From positions 377,525-441,524 of the forward strand of contig QAOA01003220.1 in assembly GCA_003255065.1 (NCBI GenBank): a stretch of DNA of 64,000 nucleotides, in the 5' to 3' direction. Both the position numbers and the translations under genes were made by a program. A model generated the notes under the pieces. That model made no database searches. It was not told the DNA's origin and saw nothing but the letters and a program-made list of their open reading frames with translations. Positions 15,308 through 26,995 of this stretch are shown one piece after another. Source of the DNA: Cercis canadensis. Its lineage: Eukaryota > Streptophyta > Magnoliopsida > Fabales > Fabaceae. Each line of letters starts with the position of its first letter. Position 1 is the first letter of the stretch.

Positions 15308-16035
15308 NNNNNNNNNNNNNNNNNNNNNNNNNNNNNNNNNNNNNNNNNNNNNNNNNNNNNNNNNNNNNNNNNNNNNNNNNNNNNNNNNNNNNNNNNNNNN
15401 NNNNNNNNNNNNNNNNNNNNNNNNNNNNNNNNNNNNNNNNNNNNNNNNNNNNNNNNNNNNNNNNNNNNNNNNNNNNNNNNNNNNNNNNNNNNNNNNNNNN
15501 NNNNNNNNNNNNNNNNNNNNNNNNNNNNNNNNNNNNNNNNNNNNNNNNNNNNNNNNNNNNNNNNNNNNNNNNNNNNNNNNNNNNNNNNNNNNNNNNNNNN
15601 NNNNNNNNNNNNNNNNNNNNNNNNNNNNNNNNNNNNNNNNNNNNNNNNNNNNNNNNNNNNNNNNNNNNNNNNNNNNNNNNNNNNNNNNNNNNNNNNNNNN
15701 NNNNNNNNNNNNNNNNNNNNNNNNNNNNNNNNNNNNNNNNNNNNNNNNNNNNNNNNNNNNNNNNNNNNNNNNNNNNNNNNNNNNNNNNNNNNNNNNNNNN
15801 NNNNNNNNNNNNNNNNNNNNNNNNNNNNNNNNNNNNNNNNNNNNNNNNNNNNNNNNNNNNNNNNNNNNNNNNNNNNNNNNNNNNNNNNNNNNNNNNNNNN
15901 NNNNNNNNNNNNNNNNNNNNNNNNNNNNNNNNNNNNNNNNNNNNNNNNNNNNNNNNNNNNNNNNNNNNNNNNNNNNNNNNNNNNNNNNNNNNNNNNNNNN
16001 NNNNNNNNNNNNNNNNNNNNNNNNNNNNNNNNNNN
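15308..16035. other. assembly gap (728 N)
   Basis: A run of Ns. All open frames across it are meaningless. By comparison with the left arm, about 430 bases of known type plus an unknown insertion would be expected here. Confidence 1.
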
Positions 16036-16396
16036 ATGCACATAAGATTATCTTTTTCGCAGGTCCCACAACTCCATGGAAGCAGCAACACACAATAAAA
16101 AAAACTTGTTTATATACACATTCAAATTCTCATAAGAAAGTATTGTCTCAACTGAACATTTACTTGGGAAAAAAAGAAAAACAGTCATTACATGAGTAAT
16201 TTTTTACTATGCAAAAATACAAATTTTAGGAATTTTTTACCAAACAGGCTTTAGCATGACAAAACTGACTAATAATGACACAAATATACATAGTATGGAA
16301 AAAAAGAAGTTATATGAAGAGATATCTGTGCAATATCTTCAGCATATATAGAATGTAGCAATCTTAAATCTTAATAGCAATAGTGTGCCCTCCTTG

Positions 16397-17557
16397 TTAT
16401 CTTCCTTGTATTTCAGTAAGTGTTACATTGTTAGCAGAGTTCGATCCATGATTTTCCTGAGACTTCTCCGTACTCAACAATTTTTGCCTCTGAACAAATG
16501 CAACCTGCCCCGGAGGAGGAAGATTCACAATCTCACTGTTAAGCATCGAAACTATAGTGGTCACAGATGGTCTTTCACTTGCAAGTTCTTGCACACAAAG
16601 TAGTCCAATGTGTATATGCCTCAAAATTTGATTCTCAAAGCCTGGATCAGATATCTCTGGATCTATTAAAGGTTTAATGTTTTCTTCATTCCATAATTTC
16701 CATGCCTACAGTAAATAAAAGCAACACAAAAATTTCTTATTTTGTATCACAAAAAAGAAGTGAGAGCCTCTCCAATTGAAAAGCGCCTGAGATTGGGATA
16801 CTTACAAATCCTATAAGGTTGAGAGAGAGCTCATTGTTCTAAAAGCTAGTGTTTCATTTTCCGCTAGCAATCTCCAATAACAAAACTCCAAAGCTGTAGA
16901 CATCAGATCTCTTTGAAAAATGTCATTCCATTGCATATTCAGGGAACATATAGTCACTGCATTTAAATCACATACCACAGCACTATTAATCCTCAAAAAA
17001 CTCAACATGATACCATAATCATATAACATGAAGAATGTATTCTTACTATGTTCCAACAACTCTTCTGGTATTAGCCTCTTCTTCACTGGTCTTAAAAATT
17101 CTTGCCAATCCAAAATATGATATTTTTGGATTCATCTCTCCATCTAACAAGATATTACTTGCCTTCAAATCTCGATGTATGATCCTTAATTTAGAATCTC
17201 TATGTAAGTAAAGTAGGCCTTGTGCTATTCCTTCAATTATATTGACACATTTTTCCCAATCTAAGAGTTTTTGTTTGAGTGGATCTACACCGAAAAAGAA
17301 AGTAAGGTCCAAAATGGCACCCAAATAAATTCTTCATAGCTTGAGCAAACTGAATGTTTTGAATATAGAAATGGAAAATAGGGTAATAATATGAACTAAC
17401 CAAAGAGAAATGCATCCAAACTTTTATTTGGCATAAACTCATAGATTAGCATATTTTCGTCTCCTTCAATACAGTAACCAAAGAGAAATGCATCCAAACA
17501 GAAGCATGACAACATGAGCGTAGCATTTATCAAGTTACTATGAAAACTGAATCCCAT
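16397..17557 (-). pseudogene. chimeric S-RLK pseudogene: signal-peptide start fused to kinase exons 4-7
   Basis: Minus-strand order is ATG at 17557, codons [20 protein letters not shown] (an S-RLK signal-peptide start), then in the same frame the end of kinase exon 4 ([33 protein letters not shown] by pieces). Then come exon 5 (about 17283-17046), exon 6 (about 16957-16807) and exon 7 (16705-16397). The words for LDAFLFG occur twice, 77 bp apart, marking the junction. The kinase is dead: DFG reads YFG, and exon 6 has TGA at 16925-16923 and at 16856-16854. The second stop is shared with the partner pseudogene at 1393-2556. Exon 7 is open and ends TLTEIQGR. Confidence 0.85.
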
Positions 17558-18736
17558 AACTTAAGCTGTGTCAGCTAGCCTACAAGGTAGAAAATTGAAG
17601 AAGAATTAGAAGACAGGAGAAAAATCACTGTCCAAGGATCTGCTAAACTAAAAGACCAAAATGTCTACAATTGATTCAAAGATAAAGAATGCTCATACTT
17701 GAAAGTATAGTGCTTTTTTATCTCTTGAAAACTATTACACAGTCAGATATGGTTTTTGCATGAAGACGAAGGAAGCTATTTCATTTTTCAGCTATCAATA
17801 GCAGTAGGCTTAATTTGAGTATGTCTATTTTCCAATGCGACACGATTCGGACATGGACTAACAGCAGACTCAGGTGTGACTCGTATCGGACACGCATCTG
17901 ATTTTCCGGCTCGGACACTTCAGCGACACGGCTTGACAAGGCTGACCCGTTCGTCGGATACTGCGTTCTCCTTATCCACCGTCCAATGCTCCGACCCGTA
18001 CCCATTATTCTTGTCTTTTTCTTTTTTCCTTTTAGCAACCCACCACCTCCCCAACTCGGCACGGCAGTGACTATTGGAGCCCACAGAGACGCTTCGTGTT
18101 CTTGACGAGGCTTTCGGAGAGAGAGAGTCTGTGTGTGAAAGGCCTTTGCTGGAGTCTTGCTGGGTCAGGGAGACTCTGGAGAGTGAAAAAGTGGTTTGCA
18201 GTTACAGACTCGTAAAGTGTTTTGTCCACCGACAACCGTTTGGTTGATCTGGTAACAAGCTGACCCATAGGGGTGCACCTCGGCTGTGATCAAAGATTAA
18301 ACTGTAATTATTTTACGAAATTAATTTCATGTTTAATTAAATAAAATAAAAATATTTATAATATTAAAAAATAGATGAAAGTGATTTTACTGGAGTCTTC
18401 ATGGTTTTTTTTTTTATTATTATTTTTGTTTGGAACAAAGTGGATCTCTTTACTTCAATAATATTAAACAAATTCCCTAACTACCATACTTTAGAGGGAA
18501 TTGCAACGGTACGCAGGAGACTTTGTGAAGAGAGAAAATTTGGTTTGCAGTTGCAGACTGACGAAGTTTTCTGTCCATACTAGAAATTTTATGTCAATAA
18601 AATATAATCAAAATAAGAATACGAAGCTAGTGTATTTTAATGCCCATTGGTGGAAAAAAATTATGCCAGACATAAAGAGGGTAGTTTTATAAAAATATAA
18701 TTTCTTTCTCTTCAGACCATGAATAATATATTTATA
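17558..18736. other. no recognisable gene; GC-rich GACACG island and a diverged repeat
   Basis: No gene is recognised. About 17838-17960 is rich in GGACAC/GACACG words, unlike the AT-rich surroundings. A diverged direct repeat of about 65 bp (GGAGACTCTGGAGAG... at about 18168-18230 and GGAGACTTTGTGAAGAG... at about 18508-18575) shares TGGTTTGCAGTT and CAGACT words. Short open frames in 17781-18268 on both strands overlap each other and look like products of higher GC, not genes. Confidence 0.4.
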
Positions 18737-19158
18737 GGTTAATTGATTTGAACATTATATTTTAACAATAAAATTATACATTTATCACATTTTTAATTTA
18801 ATTATTTAAATATTATAATTTTTAAAAAAATTAAAAAAAAAAACTTTTCAGACATGTAGAAATTATCAATAACCACGTGGCGTGTCTTTGTGGGATACGC
18901 CTTCTTGTCATTTTTTTTTTTATCTTTTTTTTTTATTCTTACAGACAATTGAAGAAAGAATACATAATGGGACTACTGACGTGTCCGACATGGACACGCC
19001 CCATGGCCATTGGCACGTCCCATGTTCTTTATATGTCGGTTATGCTTTTTTTTTTTGTTTTTAATTTTTTAAAAAGTATAATATTTAAGTAATTAAGTTA
19101 AAAAATGTTGTAAATTAATAAATTTATTTATAAAATGTAATATTCATGTCAAATATCC
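18737..19158. mobile_element. MITE-like element, relative of 3188-3530
   Basis: About 95 bases at 18737-18832 match the reverse complement of about 19060-19158, with terminal text GGTTAATTGATTTGAACATT at the left. The termini resemble those of the element at 3188-3530 (TTTGAC, AATATTATATTTT). The core holds a CACGTG G-box-like word and GTGTCCGACATGGACACG, a short palindromic stretch. There is no coding capacity. Confidence 0.5.
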
Positions 19159-19844
19159 CCTCTATATTGGGCAATGTTATGAAAAAACTGTTCAAAAGCT
19201 AGAAGTAAAAAGTTGGATAAAAAAATTTGAGAATGCTTTCTTGGATTGGTTTTATTCCCACAACACAGAATATGTAATTTATATTTTTTCTACTTGCCAA
19301 TAATACGAAATAAAAAAAAACCATAAAATGAAAATTAACTGTTTAAGTAATATTCAAATCTTGTTCAAATGGAAACAAATAAACATAACTAAATTAAATT
19401 TATGTTCAAATTCATTAATTGGATCAAATTTAATAAAATCATGGCCCATTAATAGTAAATTTCAAAAAGATTAAGCAAAACTGATCTAGCACTATTGTTA
19501 ATTTACTGTTTTATCACCCTTGACTCTCATTTAATTACTAATTAGGTACAAATTTACTAATTGGGCCAACTTGATATAATGATAGTCCATTAAATAGACT
19601 CAGCAAGATATACGACACTAATAAGGCAGAGTTTTAGAAAACATATTATTGAAGGGAATACCCCTGAAGGTAGATTTGATAGTTTGTATTTTAGAATTTG
19701 GGCTTGAATTAGTGTCTAGTGCTATATGAGGACCAACAAGACAATCATATCATATACAACAGTTTTGTTTAAAACTAATCATAATTAACTCATATGGAAA
19801 AAATTGAATTAATCAACTAAAAAATAAAGACATAAAAATTATCG
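19159..19844. other. AT-rich intergenic DNA
   Basis: No gene, exon or convincing repeat boundary is visible. It includes ATTAAAT-type low-complexity runs only. Confidence 0.4.
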
Positions 19845-20050
19845 GATATTCTATAATACTATATAAATATGTCATACTACACTGACGTGGCAAATATACG
19901 TAATTTTTATATTTTATTGAATATAAATATATTTTATTTTATTTTCTCAAATAAATTTAAAGATATTTAATTTATACACATGTCATTTACATATTGGCTA
20001 ATCTATGTAGTATGACATACTATATAAATACCAAAAATATCTAAAAAATT
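19845..20050. mobile_element. small inverted-repeat (MITE-like) element
   Basis: The word ATGTCATACTACA at about 19870-19882 is matched in reverse complement at about 20010-20022 (TGTAGTATGACAT), and TATATAAATA / GATATT words on the outer sides also pair. About 50 bases at each end form an imperfect inverted repeat around an AT-rich core. No target duplication was identified. Confidence 0.4.
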
Positions 20051-20054
20051 TCTA

Positions 20055-20057
<3 letters not shown>

Positions 20058-20098
<41 letters not shown>
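20058..20098. repeat. (AT)n microsatellite
   Basis: An uninterrupted AT dinucleotide run of about 20 units, directly followed by a GTCGTGTCCCGTGTCCG word. It is likely polymorphic in length. Confidence 0.95.
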
Positions 20099-20101
<3 letters not shown>

Positions 20102-20312
20102 GTGTCCCGTGTCCGTTTTTCCTAGCATGCCATTAATGTCTTTTTTGTGTTGTTGAAGGCTTGAAGCATATGTCATAGGTTATCCTCTTCTCTTATGCCA
20201 TTAAAGAAGCTATTTGATTTTTCACCTATCAATAGCAGTAAGCTTAATTTCACTAAGTCTCTCTCCAAGTTCTTAATTTTTCTCAACTAAGTTTTCAATG
20301 TGATATTTTTTA

Positions 20313-20660
20313 GGTTTAATTGCAATTTTGGTCTCATTATTTTAACAAAGTGAACAATTTGGTCTCATTCTTTAAATATGAACAATTTAACCTATCTATT
20401 TTGACAAAAACTACAATTTTGGTCCTTTCATCTCTCAAATGTTAGAAAACATACGAAAATGTTGACATGGTAATAAGAAATTATTATTTTAATATGATTC
20501 AGCCTAAAATGTCAAAATTAACCTTAGAAAAAAAAAAAAAAAAAACTCTAATTTTTCCAATTTATAGGTCCATATCAAAGCTTAAATGTCTCTGAATCAC
20601 AATCTTATCATTCAAAGTCAAGATCTATGTCTTTGAAACTTTAAAAAAAATTTGCTTGTA
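20313..20660. mobile_element. diverged half-copy of the GGCTTAATT foldback family
   Basis: It contains TTTAATTGCAATTTTGGTCT and later CAATTTTGGTCCTTT and a CTCTGAATCACAATCTTATC segment. These parallel in order the left half of the 543-bp foldback at 58470-59012 (TTAATTGTAATTTTGGTCC ... CTCTGATTCATAATCTCACC). The opposite terminal repeat was not found, so it is a truncated or strongly diverged member. Confidence 0.4.
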
Positions 20661-21397
20661 TTTCTAAATGTATAAAATGTCTTTAATAAAAATGTGTGCA
20701 TCTTTCATTTTCTGTTTTTATGTCAAGGTGGGTTTAGAATTCTACGGTTGCCCCTTGTTGCTATCTGTGGATAATTAGTTGGCATTCCTATTGTTCAAGA
20801 GAGGTACAATGATGCCAAATTAATATTTGAATTGTAAGTGTAAATGTACAGAAAATTTTGTCTAAAATGTGAGTATTTAAGTGTGTATTTTTAAAAGAAA
20901 GTGGATGTGGAAAATTTTAATTGGCACTGGTACATATTAGAACCGAATAAAAGGAAATATGTGATTTATTGTTTATTAACTACTAAAATAATACAACCAT
21001 GTTTTCATTTATAGACCAGATCGAGATAACAAGAGAGAATATATAAGGTTTGCTCTTACCAAATTTGTAAAAGGTTTCTAAACTATCCTATTTACGTAAT
21101 TTCTTTATAAAACAATATTTTTTTTTTTGTGATTTAGCCTTATAAGAACAATATGGTTAAAAAATGAAAAATTCATCGAAAACTTGAATGGGAACCATTT
21201 TGTAATGAAAACAATTTTAATTTAACAAATATACTTACAATTGTCATCCTCTGCTTTTTCGTCACCAATATCACATATTACAACAAAATATTATACAGAG
21301 TTGCTTTTGGAGAAACATAAAGAAAAAAGGTTGCTGGATCCATAATGCTGTGATTTGGTGAGACACAATGGTGCATCAAACATTTTTCGCTAAATTA
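20661..21397. other. intergenic, no gene
   Basis: AT-rich DNA without a recognisable feature. It is the 3' flank of the minus-strand pseudogene that ends at 21398. Confidence 0.4.
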
Positions 21398-24300
21398 TTA
21401 CCTGCCTTGGATGCTAGTAACAGTGACATTATTGATGGAGCCCATTTTATTGCTTGTCTGGGGGGACATTTCTATCGACATCAATGCAGGCTGCCTTGGT
21501 GCAGGTAGATTGACAATCTCACTATTAAGCATGGAAAGTACAGTTGCTAAACTAGGCCTATCTCTTGCAAGTTCTTGAACACACAGAAGACCAATGTAAA
21601 TGCATCTCAAAATGTCTCTTATAGACTTGGGATCACATATTTCTGGGTCTATTAGAGATATGATGTTGTCTCCTTCCCATAACTTCCATGCCTAAAAGCA
21701 ACAAATCAAGTATGAATACCTGCAGTTAAACTTGGAAATTTCATCTAAGTAGCAACAAGCCATAGAGCTTTTAGTAACTAAGGAAATGATATGCAGAGGC
21801 TTACAAACCCTAAGAGGCTTAGTGACTGCTCATCATCATAGAAGCTTGTGTTTTTCTTCCCACTAATTATCTCATGCAGCAGAACTCCGAAGCTAAATAC
21901 ATCTGATTTCTCTGAAAACAACCCTCGCATTGCATATTCTGGAGATATATAGCCACTGCATTAAAACCTCATCAAAGTTATAACTCAAACACTTCCTAGT
22001 GTGGTACATTAAAGTTGGATAAAGGAGAAAGCATGCTTACTATGTTCCAACTATCCTTCTAGTATTGACATGATCTTCACTCCCTCCAAATATTCTAGCT
22101 AGACCAAAGTTTGATATTTTTGGATTTAGCTCTCCATCCAACACGATGTTACTTGGTTTTAAGTCTCTATGTATAATTTTTAGTCTAGAATCTCCATGAA
22201 AATAAAGCAAACCTTGAGAGATTCCTTCAATTAAGTTAAATCATTTTTGCCAATCTAAGATTTTCTTTTTGACTGGATCTGCACAAACAATAAAAAGTGA
22301 GATAGCTTTGTCTGAATACAACATCAAGACAATCCAACTGTAGTTAAATCTTCACTTTACTAGATTTTAGGGAAATAAAATGAAAAGGAGGGTCCATTTG
22401 CATTACTCTTAGCACTTTATTGTAGACTTAAAACAGGAGATGAGACTAACCAAATATTAGTGCATCCAAACTCTTGTTAGGCATGTATTCATATATCAAC
22501 ATTTTTTCCTCCCCTTCAACACAGCAGCCAATAAGTCTCACAAGATTGCGATGCTGAAGTTTTGAAATCACTACTACCTCATTCATAAATTCTTCTAGTC
22601 CTTGTCCAGATGCTTTTGAAAGTCTTTTCACTGCTATTTCCTGCCCATCTTGCAATTTTTCCTACAAGACAATCAAAAAGAAAACTGCAATTATACATTC
22701 TACTTGAAGTTTGTTTAGCTACAGTTTACAAAAAAAAAACCAGGTTACCTTGTATACAGAACCAAAACCACCATGTCCAAGTTTGTTATCAGAGTGGAAA
22801 TTATCAGTTGCAGTTGCAAGATTTCCAAACTCAATTAGTGGTAACTCCTCAAGTTTTGCTTGTTTCAAGTCTCCAATTAAGTTTTGTTCCCTGTAGTTCA
22901 GCAATGATGATCCTGTGCTTCTCTTCTATCATCCAAAGCATAGCAGAGGCCAGGAGTCTTATAAAGGACAATGGGAAATATTGGAATAACCAACCCCCCA
23001 AAAAAATACATGAAAAAATAGAAAAAAATTAGTTAGACAAAATACACTAAGTAAGTTAAAGGCAAAGAAGGTATTAAAATGAGAATTTTGTAAAGAAAAA
23101 ATTGGAAAAGAAGGACTTTATTCAGAAGGAAATATATTAACAAATGAAAGATCAAGATGATTTTAATATTACTGCAATACAAGCTGAGAATATGTGGAAG
23201 AGTGTATATCACTTTAAAGAGTCTAGCCAGCGAAAAAAGGCATACATACCTGCAGAATGTTTAAATGTCCATGCCCGTAGGAAATATGAACAAGTAGCAG
23301 CAATAATCATTCCTACTATTATTGTAACTGCAATAATCACAGTCCTGCTTCTCTTTTTATCTGCATCAATAACAATTAAACAATTTAGGCCAGAGTCCAG
23401 ATATATGGAAATAAGTAGAGACTATAAAATAGAAAATTCTTTTATGATTATTTGGATTCTCAAGTGTTTGACCAAAAAAATTTCTACCTACCAAGTTCGG
23501 AATAGGCTACTTTCATGTAAAGATTAGCTCCTCCTTCCATGAATCTTTGTATGTTGACCAAGTTTCCACTCCAAGACATGCAGTCAATGCCGGTATCATA
23601 TGCATATTCTGTACAGGAGCAATTCTGCAGGCACTGAGTTCTGCATGTGTCTTCAGAAAGAGGGGACTGCTCTGCAAAGTCAGGTACTTTGGTCATCTCT
23701 AGTCTCAAAAAGCCATCGTCTTTACCTGCTTCACCTCCATTTTTTATCCTCTCACACTGCAAAGGAACCCTTCTCACACATCCACTTCTCCAATTTTGTT
23801 TACTCCACTCNATTAAAACAATTTAGGCCAGAGTCCAGATATATGGAAATAAGTAGAGACTATAAAATAGAAAATTCTTTTATGATTATTTGGATTCTCA
23901 AGTGTTTGACCAAAAAAATTTCTACCTACCAAGTTTGGAATAGGCTACTTTCATGTAAAGATTAGCTCCTCCTTCCATGAATCTTTGTATGTTGACCAAG
24001 TTTCCACTCCAAGACATGCAGTCAATGCCGGTATCATATGCATATTCTGTACAGGAGCAATTCTGCAGGCACTGAGTTCTGCGTGTGTCTTCAGAAAGAG
24101 GGGACTGCTCTGCAAAGTGAGGTACTTTGGTCATCTCTAGTCTCAAAAAGCCATCGTCTTTACCTGCTTCACCTCCATTTTTTATCCTCTCACACTGCAA
24201 AGGAATCCCTTCTCACACATCCACTCCTCCAATTTTGTTTACTCCACTCCTCTCTATTATTGGGTTTAAACCCTTTCAAACAACTACAGATTGGTGAACT

Positions 24301-25195
24301 TTGAGCATTGCAGGATCCAAATGCCCCACAAAAGCCATCAATATCACAATCAGTCGCTGGAAAAGTCGAATTTGCAACTTCCTTTTTGTTTTTCCAATCT
24401 TTCTCCACCATGGTGCCTTGTGAATTCAAAACAAAGATTACAAAGTCAATGTCGAAGATCCAATTTGGGAGAGAAGAAGTTAGAGAAACAGTTCCATCCT
24501 CTTCTCTTCCAATACTGAATCCATATAGATATTTAGGCTTCATCTTGGACACCCCAAGAAGCACCCTACCATTCCAAGGACCACTCCTCCAGTATTGCTT
24601 TGTTTTGTTCCAAATGAACATTTCAGGAACACTGAGCCTCTCAATGCTGAAAGAGAAGTTTCCAGTGGAAGGATCAGAAGGACTTTTCCATGATGTCAGA
24701 TGAACTTTCTTCCTTGTAATTTTGTTAGTACTCAATTTCATCACTGGCACATATGAATGAGTAGGATGCTGGAAACTTTCCCATAAGGTGTTTCCTGTGG
24801 AGTCATCAAGCAGGACTAGGTTTCCAGTATCTAAAAGTTTTGCAGTTGAGTTGGATGCTAAATTTGACACATTTGATGACCAAAGAACATGTTTCTTACC
24901 ATTTATTACCACAAGATTTCCGTCCTCGGATATTGTTACAATCCTAAAAGAATCCCTCAGTGGTTGTTCTCTGTTAGCTACCCATATGACATCAGATTCA
25001 GGGAGATACCATATTCCTACATAGTGATTCACTTAATTCCCAGGGCTGAAGAATCCTAATTTGAACACACTATCATTTGAACTTATAGTTTCAGGGTCAT
25101 ATTGTAATGGTATCTAAAGCAGTGATAAAATCTAAGTAGAAGCTAGAAAATATGAGAAAAACAAAAAACAAGATTGCATGACTACCGAATCCCAT
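21398..25195 (-). pseudogene. chimeric G-type lectin S-RLK pseudogene
   Basis: Seven-exon model on the minus strand: exon 1 25195 to 23492 (with an assembly duplication inside), exon 2 23360-23250, exon 3 22912-22749, exon 4 22661-22451, exon 5 22278-22041, exon 6 21955-21805, exon 7 21691-21398. The ectodomain and membrane exon are nearly those of the gene at 7458-11114 (same MKLSTNKIT, CRTQCLQNCSC and SELGR words). The kinase exons instead resemble the gene at 28235-31840 (NNVTVTSIQGR tail, [19 protein letters not shown]). Lesions: a 14-base deletion just after ALDTITI that shifts frame, TAA in GN-stop-VN, TGA for Arg in exon 5 (DWQK-stop-FN), and DFG changed to NFG. Confidence 0.88.
23376..24249. 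repeat. 438-bp direct duplication split by a single N
   Basis: The sequence 23376-23810 recurs at 23814-24249 with a few base differences and one 1-base insertion (GGAATCCC for GGAACCC). A lone N lies at 23811. The duplicated part is the PAN-domain end of exon 1 and the start of intron 1. The structure is what results when two overlapping contigs, perhaps from two haplotypes, are abutted and not merged. It is probably not a real duplication. Confidence 0.8.
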
Positions 25196-25975
25196 GACTT
25201 AAAGAAGACCTGAAGGTTAGTGATGTAGATTTAGCGTGTCAAGGAATGTAAGCTTTTCTACCTAATGAATACTTCTTTACAGAAAGTCTGATGGCTAGAC
25301 TAGGCCGTGTGGCTTGATGACAATCACTGAATCACCTATGCATTATTCATATAATCAATAAAGATTAAATTAGTATACAAAACTAACTTAAAAATAATAT
25401 TATCAGAAAAAACTAATAATTAGGAAGCCAAACAAGATACTGTCATAAGTCACAACAACATTTCTTCAGCTTTTCAACTGCACAACATTTTCAAATCTCA
25501 TACAGTATAGCTATTTGAGTTTAGATTCTCTCTTCCGCGTTCTTATTGTCAAAGCAGGCAAATATGAATTGACTGCTCTGCTGACTTGGGAGACTAAGTG
25601 ATACACATGCAACATGTAACGGTTGCCATATTGTTTAGAAATTTTCTAAAATGAGGACCAATAATAGTTGCCAAATATCAAATTCTGAACTTTTTCATTT
25701 ATATTTTAAACTTTTTTGATTTTTTTTTTTCAGAAATGTATTTTTCTAATATCATGCAAGGGTAAACCTCTGCTTATTTTATATGTTTTTATCTTCAAAA
25801 ATGATTTCAAATGATAGAGATACATATTAGGAATTTCCTGTGAAAAAGGCTCTAAGAAGTCTATATTAGAAGACAATCTTACAAGAAGCAAAACTACTAA
25901 TATCAACTCCTCAACACTAATTTCAGAATGATTTTGGGTTCTCTTTTGCAGGACCTCGTTGCCAAAACTAGTTAT
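25196..25975 (-). promoter_or_regulatory. upstream region of the minus-strand S-RLK, copy of 6776-7457
   Basis: Reverse complement collinear with the flank of the gene at 7458, ending at the shared ACTAGTTTTGGCAA word near 25970. The flanks differ by small indels and substitutions. No clear TATA box was assigned. Confidence 0.5.
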
Positions 25976-26056
25976 TAATGAAAACTTACATAGTATGTCG
26001 TGTCTTGCATGTTTTAAAATTTTCCGTGTCCAGTGTCCGTGTGGTGCTTCCCGGGT

Positions 26057-26205
26057 GAATCTTCCTCCTCCAAGGGAAGTTGCATTTGTCCAGAGGCAGA
26101 AGTCATTGAATTTAGGATCCTCTCAAGAAGACNTTAGGATCATCTCAAGAAGACCAGGGACGCAACTCGACCAACAATATAACTCTTATTGAAATACGAG
26201 GCAGT
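26057..26205 (+). pseudogene. S-RLK kinase C-terminal tail fragment with single N
   Basis: It encodes VNLPPPREVAFVQRQKSL, then an interrupted stretch, then codons of the (N)NITLIEIRG tail. This is the last part of exon 7 only. At 26133 a single N separates two copies of a 20-base word (TTAGGATC[C/A]TCTCAAGAAGA), which suggests another unresolved contig join. It is preceded by a GC-rich CCGTGTCCAGTGTCCG island with no S-RLK homology. Confidence 0.8.
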
Positions 26206-26990
26206 ATATATATATATATATATTAATCAAACAATAAAATTCTAAATAGATTCATATTTTATCAGAAGATTAAATATTTATATCATGTTTTCTCACCAAA
26301 ATAAGGGACATAAATCTCACTTGTATGAAATATTAATATCCTTTCGCCGCCGCGGTGGTCGTAGGTGAGGGATATGGAATTGGATTCTTGGCAATGCGAA
26401 GAGGCTTGTGCGGAGCAATGGATTCCTGGCAATGTGTAGCCTGTGCTGAGCAAGCCGAAACTGGCTTCGCGACTACTGGGACAGCAACCATTGTCCATGG
26501 GAGTGCAGGCTCATGAAGAACCCAGCTCAGCTTCTTCGTGCCTGTGAAGCTAGAGAGAGAATAAGAGGAAAGATGCAGCAAGGGACAGAGAAGAGAGAAA
26601 CGATGAAGATGAGAGAGCTACGAACCCAAAACGCTGTCGTGTATGACCCTTTTTTGTTTTTTTTTTTCGCCCTTTCCTCACAAGTCTAAACGGTGGCGTT
26701 TGGCTGATGTAGATGAAAAAATAAATATAAGTTAAAACGACAATTTGAGGGAATCTAGTCTAACTTTACCATACATGTCACGTTGCTTAAAATTTTTTAT
26801 TTAATTTTGTTAATAAACTTAGATGAAGAACTAAATTAACAAATAAATCATAAATTAAAAGATTAAAATGACAAAAAAAAATTAAAAATTAAAGTAACAA
26901 TTTAAAAAATTTTAAACAACTAAAAAATAATTTTACTCTAATATATATTTATACATCCCAAACTTAGAATTAATGAGAATCATGAGATCA
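26206..26990. other. no recognised gene; GC-rich block with a 37-bp tandem repeat
   Basis: A TA run at about 26203-26222 is followed by a GC-richer block at 26330-26700. Within it about 37 bases (TTGGATTCTTGGCAATG... and TGGATTCCTGGCAATG...) are tandemly duplicated at about 26380-26452. A minus-strand open frame (26581-26333) includes this repeat, but I recognise no family and upstream exon signals are absent. The CT-rich text with an AAACG/CGTTT word near 26625-26645 looks like a 5' leader on the minus strand, possibly a gene fragment carried by a transposon. Confidence 0.3.
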
Positions 26991-26995
26991 AAAGC

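Larger units (their letters stand above)
13201..17475. repeat. right arm of large inverted duplication, holding an assembly gap
   Basis: Reverse-complement partner of about 1393-5206. Arm homology runs from 13201 to about 15175 and resumes at 16036. The intervening text (15176-15307) does not match the left arm and is followed by 728 Ns, so the stretch equivalent to 2918-3348 is unsequenced or replaced. The outer end near 17475 lies in exon 4, joined to a different S-RLK sequence. Confidence 0.85.

Noticed and set aside
15130..16098. Open frames of 289-322 codons spanning 15130-16098 on both strands
   Set aside because: They are made almost wholly of Ns from the 728-base gap and carry no sequence information.
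17781..18268. Short open frames on both strands near 18 kb
   Set aside because: They overlap on opposite strands, are low in complexity, and match nothing known.
26333..26581. Minus-strand open frames in the GC-rich block
   Set aside because: They overlap in two frames over a tandem repeat and have no recognisable domain; GC-rich composition explains the openness.
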